From: Tannerella sp.
Lineage (GTDB): Bacteria; Bacteroidota; Bacteroidia; Bacteroidales; Tannerellaceae
Assembly (NCBI GenBank): GCA_031267485.1
Contig: JAIRYY010000202.1
Location: forward strand, 1-6,493
Direction of reading: 5' to 3'
Length of the DNA stretch: 6,493 bases
The position numbers and the translations under genes were made by a program. The notes under the pieces are model-generated. The model was not told the origin of the DNA. It did not search any database and was given only the letters and a program-made list of their open reading frames with translations. Shown piece after piece: positions 1 to 4,131 of this stretch; the first letter of the stretch is position 1; the number at the start of each line of letters is the position of its first letter.

Positions 1-40
1 TCTGCAAACACGCTTTCCCGACACGCCGCTCTTCCGATCT
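1..40 (+). other. Illumina TruSeq Read 1 adapter contamination at contig end
   Basis: Bases 8-40 match the 33-base Illumina TruSeq Read 1 adapter at 30 positions. The three differences are at 12 (G for T), 20 (G for T) and 26 (C for A), all changes to G or C as expected from low-quality base calls. The last 14 bases (27-40, CGCTCTTCCGATCT) are identical to the adapter's 3' end, where an insert would be ligated. Bases 1-7 could be an index remnant, but that is a guess. The segment should be treated as non-biological. It also shows that this window starts at the end of an assembled contig. Confidence 0.93.
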
Positions 41-91
41 TCCTGCCAGTATCGCGACAGACAGGTAATGTACTGCATTTTTCATTGTCAT
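41..91 (-). CDS. N-terminal fragment of a probable exported protein (truncated by the adapter)
   Basis: Reading leftwards from an ATG at 91-89, the frame gives MTMKNAVHYLSVAILAG and then runs into adapter sequence at base 40. A second in-frame ATG lies at 85-83 and could be the real start. The short polar start with one lysine followed by a hydrophobic run resembles the beginning of a signal peptide, so the product is probably exported. Only 17 codons are present, so no family can be named. The start is supported by a well-placed Bacteroidales-type promoter at 136-166 on the same strand, with an A-rich leader of about 40 bases and no Shine-Dalgarno sequence, which is usual in this phylum. The rest of the gene is missing because the contig ends here. 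The reading frame alone would be weak evidence; the promoter raises confidence. Confidence 0.5.
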
Positions 92-135
92 CTTTTTTTA
101 ATGTTTACAAATATTTCCAGTATTGAATTCCGGCC

Positions 136-166
136 CAAATATACAGTATATAATTTGAATCGCAAA
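136..166 (-). promoter_or_regulatory. Bacteroidales-type vegetative promoter (-33 TTTG / -7 TATATTTG)
   Basis: On the minus strand TTTG lies at 166-163 and TATATTTG at 143-136, separated by 19 bases. This fits the primary sigma factor consensus known from Bacteroides (TTTG, about 19-21 bases, TAnnTTTG). Transcription would start near base 130 and run left into the truncated gene starting at 91. The surrounding DNA is A/T-rich, with an A run at 164-171 on the plus strand. Confidence 0.65.
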
Positions 167-213
167 AAAAAGGTATATTTTATACTTCACGCGGGCTGAA
201 ATTGTGAGTATAA

Positions 214-241
214 CGATGAACGATAAACGATGAACGATAAA
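214..241 (+). repeat. Four tandem heptamers CGATRAA (left arm of element 1)
   Basis: Four contiguous 7-base units read CGATGAA, CGATAAA, CGATGAA, CGATAAA. The inverted counterpart at 590-617 contains four similar units (one CTATGAA) on the opposite strand. Related heptamers in the opposite orientation (TTCATAG) occur just inside the left arm near 245-258. The repeat is seen directly; its role is unknown. Confidence 0.8.
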
Positions 242-279
242 TCCGCTCATAGTTCATAGCTCACAAAACTATGCCGCCC

Positions 280-320
280 GAGTGTGAGATGCACACTCAC
301 CCCGGTGTGAGATGCACACC
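280..320 (+). repeat. Twin hairpins with identical AGATG loops
   Basis: Two consecutive hairpins have the same five-base loop. The first has stem 280-286/292-298 (GAGTGTG/CACACTC) and the second has stem 304-309/315-320 (GGTGTG/CACACC). The core GTGTGAGATGCACAC is therefore directly repeated with a 23-base period. A third, decayed unit (GGGTGCGACGC) follows near 326-336. The stems differ at one pair (A-T versus G-C) that still pairs, which suggests that the fold is preserved. Confidence 0.6.
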
Positions 321-370
321 CGCCCGGGTGCGACGCGGCGAATCTTATAACGTGAGTTCGACATAAGCGT

Positions 371-523
371 AGTCCGTCAGGACTTGCATATCAATAGAAA
401 ACGATGTGGCCTCTCCACATCAAAACCTCGTGGAGGTTTCATCCGTTCCACTGTATATCCCCTGACGGGGAAAAAAGGTGGTATACCGTGACGTTTTCCA
501 TTGATATGAATGCCCTCCGGGCA
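371..523. other. Three-armed (multibranch) fold flanked by small hairpins
   Basis: A 17-bp closing stem pairs 387-403 with 492-508, with one A-C mismatch (396/499). Inside it are three successive arms: 404-409/415-420 with loop CCTCT; 423-429/433-439 with loop GTG; and a longer arm 449-457/482-490 (eight of nine pairs) continuing into TCCCC/GGGGA (458-462/467-471) with loop TGAC. Small hairpins lie on each side: 371-375/380-384 and 511-515/519-523. This could be a structured RNA or a DNA cruciform of a mobile repeat. There is no promoter evidence specific to it, and the strand is undetermined because the fold forms on both. Confidence 0.5.
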
Positions 524-524
524 A

Positions 525-552
525 GTAGGGGCGAAAAATTTTTCGCCCCTAC
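525..552. repeat. Perfect 28-base palindrome
   Basis: A fully self-complementary sequence with half-site GTAGGGGCGAAAAA and centre at 538/539. As RNA it forms a hairpin ending in an A5/U5 core; as DNA it could be a protein binding site or cruciform. It lies inside element 1, 36 bases from the right inverted repeat. It is not a standard terminator, because no T tract follows on either strand. Confidence 0.8.
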
Positions 553-637
553 CTTAAAACCCGCCCTTACATATATGCGAGACACATCATTCATCGTTCA
601 TCGTTCATAGTTCATCGTTAAACTCACAATTAACCCC

Positions 638-923
638 TGATGTGACGCACTGCCACAAATTCCATGCCGGCAAGCCCGGGTCCGAAGGACGTGATTTCCA
701 TAACCGCAGGTCGTCGACCTGCGGCGAAGGACCCGAACATACTCCTGCTGCCTGAAAGGCAGGACAGTTTCCGTATCGACAGCGACGTCCTGCCTTATCA
801 GGCAGCGAACCGCCGGCGGCCATACCTTCCGCAGGCTGCGCTTTGCTTACCTGCGGTTATGAAAATAACGCCCTTCGGGCGGGCGGGCTTGCCGGTGTCC
901 GGTGAAGTGGATGCGTGACATGA
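638..923. repeat. Structured intergenic element 2, multi-arm palindromic repeat
   Basis: The ends pair as 638-649/912-923 (10 of 12) and 667-678/884-895 (12 of 12, CCGGCAAGCCCG). Inside are 690-711/849-870 (20 of 22), 677-683/729-735, 704-713/715-724 around a single base, 747-765/787-806 (perfect apart from a short indel), the palindrome CCGCCGGCGG at 810-819, 829-835/850-856, and 869-873/877-881. Several arms share strands, so they are alternatives rather than simultaneous. The element is G/C-rich between A/T-rich flanks. An 84-residue open frame (664-918) crosses it but follows the palindromes and looks non-coding. It may be a mobile palindromic repeat or a structured RNA; the family is not recognised. 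Confidence 0.6.
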
Positions 924-1078
924 ATGAATAAAAGAAATGATAATTCCGACATTTATTCAAAAAAAAATGCAATTAACACATGATTATTAAAAAAACAATT
1001 CCTAATTTTGTGCAGTTTTAATTTACAACGGCGGAATCCGAATTTTTCGCTGTTGCAGAGATAAAGTAAAAAGTGTAT
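924..1078. other. A/T-rich gene-free stretch with a possible promoter
   Basis: This stretch holds no gene. It contains an inverted repeat TGAATAAA/TTTATTCA (925-932/952-959) followed by nine A (959-967). A TAATTTTG box at 1003-1010 fits the Bacteroidales -7 consensus TAnnTTTG, but there is no TTTG about 20 bases upstream. The box could serve the small frame at 1079 or, with a leader of roughly 370 bases, the gene at 1388. Confidence 0.35.
1003..1010 (+). promoter_or_regulatory. Candidate -7 element TAATTTTG
   Basis: TAATTTTG matches TAnnTTTG. The expected -33 TTTG near 980 is absent, so this is a half-match only. It is the only TAnnTTTG match I found on the plus strand between element 2 and the gene at 1388. 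Confidence 0.3.
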
Positions 1079-1391
1079 ATGAAAACGATCGTTCAGGAAT
1101 CCGACAATAAAAAAACGCTCCGTAAAAGTATGGTCGCCTGTATTGGCGCAAATTTTACCGGGGGGGGGCGATTATGTTGTAATTGAGCGATTTAACTCCA
1201 ATATTCATATAGAAAAGCAAGTTTCCGCAGATTGGGAAAATTGCTTTTTCTTCGGTGCGTCGGGCGGTTTGCCATCCGGCTCTTTGCGCCTTTCCACACG
1301 CCGTCGGGAAAGTATGCCTTTCACCGAATATGCCGGCATGCCTTGCCGTTCCAGTTGCATCTATTCATTCATTAAAATAAAATTCATATGA
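1079..1391 (+). pseudogene. Doubtful small reading frame broken at a G9 tract
   Basis: From the ATG at 1079 a frame runs 35 codons and stops at 1184-1186, shortly after a run of nine G at 1160-1168. Removing one G would join it to the open frame that continues to TGA at 1389-1391, giving about 103 residues. That second frame's stop overlaps the ATG of the next gene (ATGA at 1388-1391), an arrangement typical of translational coupling. The predicted protein has no recognisable domain and its second half is not clearly protein-like. It could be a phase-variable leader protein, a gene broken by a real or sequencing frameshift, or merely 5' leader DNA. I favour leader DNA or a decayed gene. Confidence 0.25.
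1213..1249 (+). terminator. Terminator-like stem-loop in the leader of the gene at 1388
   Basis: AAAAGCAA (1213-1220) pairs with TTGCTTTT (1241-1248). After one mismatch (1221/1240), TTTCC (1222-1226) pairs with GGAAA (1235-1239), leaving an eight-base loop. The 3' arm ends in five T (1245-1249). This resembles an intrinsic terminator or attenuator 138 bases upstream of the start at 1388. The stem is A/T-rich and most of the T run is inside it, so its strength is uncertain. Confidence 0.35.
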
Positions 1392-3820
1392 AAAAACATG
1401 TATTATTGTCGTTTTTGGCCGTGTGTGTATGGTGTAACTTCGCCACGGCGCATGCACAGTTAAAATCGAAAATCAACTTTACGCTTGCGCAGGAACTTCA
1501 AATCGAAGCCCTGAGCGACGAGTACGTAAAACAGGGTCTGGAAATCAAGCAAGCCCGTATGAAAGCCGAAGAGGAAGTGGCGCCGGCGATCGTCGAAATG
1601 CGAATCGCCGAATCCGGTCTGAACTCCGGCATGACGCACACCGACTGGCTGTCGACTACTCCGGTCGCGGGGAGTATCCATGTCGACCGGGATCCGGATA
1701 TTCATACCTACACACCTTCGGATCTTGTCAAAAAAATCCTGCTTCATTCCCATACGCCCGCCGACGAAGCCCGTATACAGAATGTGATGTTCAAGGGATG
1801 GGGCGGCCTCGCAGGCGGAGGCGACGGATGGAATGAATCGAATAGCTATACAAACCAGTATGGCGTCGGTAATCGCGGTCTGGCGCATTTTACGAAGGGA
1901 ACCAGTGATTTTGACTTTGAAAAAGGATTGCTGCTGTCTTCCAGCCATACGTGGGGGCATGAAGGGCCAAATCAAATGACAAATGCATTTGGCGAAGGGG
2001 TTGGCAGTGATGGCGTAAGCGCGGGTTATGGTTTAGGTGAAGCAGATTTAGCCAACATCGCAGGCGGCCCTGTTTCCCGCGGAGGTATTCTGGAATTTGA
2101 TTTCCAGCCGGCCATCAGCAGCGTTTCGTTCGACTATGTATTCGGTTGCGAGGAATATCCGGAATATGTACACAGTAACTATAACGATGTATTCGGTTTT
2201 TTTGTTACCGGTCCTTACGACAGTCCGGGTTCGTCATCTCCGTCCGTCGCATTACCGGCATCACCGTGGGTAAAAGAGCAAAGAACTTATGACGGAAATG
2301 ACGTCGCTGCCTACAATCGTTTCAATATTGCGCAACTGCCGAACGGTATGCCCGTCGGAGTGGACTGGGTGAACTGGGGATACAGAGGTTCAAATACCGC
2401 GGCCACATGGGGTGCTCCGGCCTATCCCGGCTGGACTACGCCGTGGGATACAACAGGCGTAGGCGCATATCTTGCTTTATACAGTGTTCCAAATCTTCAT
2501 GGCACTTCAGCCCCTATAAGATATAAAGCTTTCAATCCCCAGTATTACCGTCCCGTCTACGACAATGCTCCGATGATGGAACTCGACGGTATTACCGTGA
2601 AACTGACGGCGAAGGCCGACAGCCTGATTCCCGGCAAATGGTATCACCTGAAACTGGCGATCGCTCAGGTAGATTATGCGCATGGCGAAGGTGTTTTCCT
2701 TGCCGACCTCGATCTGGGGACTCCGGAGACGGGCATCGAACCGGTCGAACCCGACTACGACTGGCCTGCGGCAAACGACCTGCTGGGGCCGGAACAGTGG
2801 TACGCCGGCTGTCCGCAGACATTGAAACTCAAATTTCTGCCCGATGCAAACGACCGAACAATCCAGCTGAAATATCTCGGACTGGCCGAAAAATACCTCG
2901 TCGACATGGATGGCAAGGAGATGCCGGCCGAGCTCACGCTGGCTAAAAACGATACGGTAATCCGAATAGAATTTATGACCGTCTCCGTGCCCGAAGCGCA
3001 GGAAGGGCAGACAGGCGCTATCGTGACCTCCATCGTAGGCGGCGGTTCGGATACGACCGATTTCTTCACGTTCTATAACAAACCGACATACAGCGTAAAC
3101 CATGTGCTCCCGACGACCATGTATGCCGGCCGGCTGGAACTCAACCTCAAGGGCGGTTCGCCGCATCTGTTCCGCAGTCTCAACGGCGGCATCACGTGGG
3201 AAAACGCATGGACGCCGATTACCAGTGCGCAGATATATGCTATTGGCCGCCAGGGACAGGTCATACTGAAAGAACCACATAGTTGCTGCGACTATGTCAT
3301 TCCGTTGGAGATTCTCGAGGTGAAACCGGACATCCTGCGTACGGTAAACATTCCACAAGTGTCCGGCGCCGAAATCCTTCCCATCTCGGGCGTGCATTTC
3401 GTCGAGAGTCGCGGCGAATTCACCGTCACCGTCCGCCCGACAGGCGCCAATGCAGGTACGATTCCAGTTCTCACGACGAACCGCACTACTATTCCCGATT
3501 CCGAGGGCGTCAAGCTGAAAGGTGTTGAGAACGGGGTGTACACCTTTGTGATCTACTATGTGCAGCAGAATATTAGTCTGAGTATCGACTTCGTTTCGCC
3601 GGAAACTTCCGGCATAGTGGACGGAACGGAAATATGGGGTGGCGAAGGACAGATTCATCTCGTATCGTCGCAGGCCGGCGAGGTGAGGATATACGGCCTG
3701 AACGGTTCTCAGATGCGAGTATTCACGCTTCCGGCCTCAAGCAGGAACAGCATTTCGCTTCCCGCCGGCATTTATCTGGTCAACCTGAATGGAAAAACGT
3801 ATAGGATTGCCGTGAGATAG
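1388..3820 (+). CDS. Exported choice-of-anchor L domain protein with T9SS type A-like sorting domain
   Basis: The 810-residue product begins with a signal peptide (residues 1-24: KK, a hydrophobic run, then ATAHAQ as the likely cleavage region). The start is chosen because it places this signal sequence correctly; the leader is A/T-rich without a Shine-Dalgarno sequence. Residues about 107-446 form a choice-of-anchor L domain: YTPSDLVKKILL (108-119), NVMFKGWGG (132-140), LEFDFQPAISSVSFDYVFGCEEYPEY (split here as LEFDFQ at 235-240 and FGCEEYPEY at 252-260), NDVFGFFVTGP (266-276), NIAQLPNGMPV (313-323), DGITVKLTA (400-408) and YHLKLAIAQVD (419-429). The segment between about 277 and 395 is W/Y/P-rich and seems longer than usual. 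Residues 450-740 are beta-rich with no family I recognise. Residues about 741-810 (VRIYGLNG, then PAGIYLVNLNGKTYRIAVR) match T9SS type A sorting tails. It is therefore probably exported to the cell surface or medium. Ligand and role are unknown. Confidence 0.88.
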   Translation: MKKHVLLSFLAVCVWCNFATAHAQLKSKINFTLAQELQIEALSDEYVKQGLEIKQARMKAEEEVAPAIVEMRIAESGLNSGMTHTDWLSTTPVAGSIHVDRDPDIHTYTPSDLVKKILLHSHTPADEARIQNVMFKGWGGLAGGGDGWNESNSYTNQYGVGNRGLAHFTKGTSDFDFEKGLLLSSSHTWGHEGPNQMTNAFGEGVGSDGVSAGYGLGEADLANIAGGPVSRGGILEFDFQPAISSVSFDYVFGCEEYPEYVHSNYNDVFGFFVTGPYDSPGSSSPSVALPASPWVKEQRTYDGNDVAAYNRFNIAQLPNGMPVGVDWVNWGYRGSNTAATWGAPAYPGWTTPWDTTGVGAYLALYSVPNLHGTSAPIRYKAFNPQYYRPVYDNAPMMELDGITVKLTAKADSLIPGKWYHLKLAIAQVDYAHGEGVFLADLDLGTPETGIEPVEPDYDWPAANDLLGPEQWYAGCPQTLKLKFLPDANDRTIQLKYLGLAEKYLVDMDGKEMPAELTLAKNDTVIRIEFMTVSVPEAQEGQTGAIVTSIVGGGSDTTDFFTFYNKPTYSVNHVLPTTMYAGRLELNLKGGSPHLFRSLNGGITWENAWTPITSAQIYAIGRQGQVILKEPHSCCDYVIPLEILEVKPDILRTVNIPQVSGAEILPISGVHFVESRGEFTVTVRPTGANAGTIPVLTTNRTTIPDSEGVKLKGVENGVYTFVIYYVQQNISLSIDFVSPETSGIVDGTEIWGGEGQIHLVSSQAGEVRIYGLNGSQMRVFTLPASSRNSISLPAGIYLVNLNGKTYRIAVR

Positions 3821-3832
3821 CAGGCTTAAATG

Positions 3833-3879
3833 ATGGAATTTGCAGGATGAACAGTTTCTGCAAATCCTGCAAATTCCAT
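3833..3879. terminator. Perfect 16-bp inverted repeat after the T9SS protein gene
   Basis: The arm 3833-3848 is exactly complementary to 3864-3879, with a 15-base loop, starting 13 bases after the stop codon at 3818-3820. The position suggests a transcription terminator or an mRNA 3'-end stabiliser for the plus-strand gene. No T tract follows, so it is not a classical intrinsic terminator; it may instead be a dispersed intergenic repeat. The repeat itself is certain, the function is inferred. Confidence 0.55.
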
Positions 3880-3980
3880 AAGTTTCCATACATATAGTCT
3901 GCCATCTTCATCATTCGCAGCGGATCACTTTTCTTCTCTCGTTTTCGCATTTCTTCCCGCCGCTTTGGCGAGTTGATTTG
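3880..3980. other. Gene-free spacer between convergent genes
   Basis: I see no gene, promoter or repeat here. It is pyrimidine-rich on the plus strand (TTTTCTTCTCTCG near 3929-3941). It separates the hairpin after the plus-strand gene from the MITE-like element after the minus-strand gene. Confidence 0.5.
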
Positions 3981-3984
3981 TAAT

Positions 3985-4105
3985 GGGAACTTCTAAAAAC
4001 TCCGAATTCAAGGCTTGCGAGGAGCTAAAAGCGGAGTTTACCTGTCGTAAATGAGCATTTTAGCGACGAAGCGTCACGCAGAAGTCGGGGGTTTTAGAGG
4101 TTCCC
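3985..4105. mobile_element. MITE-like element with terminal inverted repeats and TAAT flanks
   Basis: The ends GGGAACTTCTAAAAACTCCG (3985-4004) and the reverse complement of 4086-4105 (GGGAACCTCTAAAACCCCCG) match at 17 of 20 positions. The tetramer TAAT lies immediately outside both ends (3981-3984 and 4106-4109), as a four-base target duplication would. The interior is largely self-complementary: GCTAAAA/TTTTAGC (4024-4030/4058-4064) and TTTAC/GTAAA (4037-4041/4047-4051). There is no coding capacity, so movement would need a transposase elsewhere. It starts 26 bases past the stop codon of the minus-strand enzyme gene and could serve as its 3' hairpin. The family cannot be named from this window, and a four-base match could arise by chance. 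Confidence 0.6.
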
Positions 4106-4131
4106 TAATGCTAAATCCGGCTATGATTCCA

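Larger units (their letters stand above)
200..631. repeat. Structured intergenic element 1, bounded by imperfect inverted repeats
   Basis: The arms 201-242 and 589-630 are inverted copies of each other with 38 of 42 positions matching; 200/631 adds one more pair. Each arm begins (outer to inner) with ATTGTGAG followed by heptamers of the CGATRAA type. Between the arms lies a chain of hairpins: 202-208/260-266, 280-298, 304-320, 371-384, the three-armed fold 387-508, 511-523 and the 28-base palindrome 525-552. No convincing gene is present; the one frame of note (ATG at 404, 68 residues, ending at 610) simply reads through these hairpins. The arrangement resembles a MITE or other mobile palindromic repeat, but no flanking target duplication is visible and no transposase is near. 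Assigning it to a known family needs a genome-wide comparison. Confidence 0.6.

Noticed and set aside
404..610. 68-residue open frame on the plus strand inside element 1
   Set aside because: It reads straight through the paired arms and the right inverted repeat and has no start context or domain. Its composition follows the palindromes.
200..640. CRISPR array suggested by repeated short motifs
   Set aside because: The heptamers are contiguous with no spacers, and the twin AGATG hairpins number only two or three with a 23-base period. No cas gene is present.
605..918. Open frames of 72 (minus) and 84 (plus) residues across element 2
   Set aside because: Open on both strands because the DNA is self-complementary and G/C-rich. 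Neither has a recognisable motif or start signal.
1205..1360. 51-codon minus-strand frame (start MQLERQGMPA) opposite the leader
   Set aside because: Short, charged and without any family resemblance, promoter or ribosome-binding context. It could not be preferred over plus-strand leader DNA.
1388..1460. Lipoprotein signal (cysteines at residues 13 and 16)
   Set aside because: The residues before the cysteines do not form a proper lipobox, and the ATAHAQ site fits ordinary signal peptidase cleavage.
2507..3658. 383-residue minus-strand frame within the T9SS protein gene
   Set aside because: It lies wholly inside a well-supported gene with domain matches on the plus strand, and its translation shows no domain. 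It is a shadow of codon bias.
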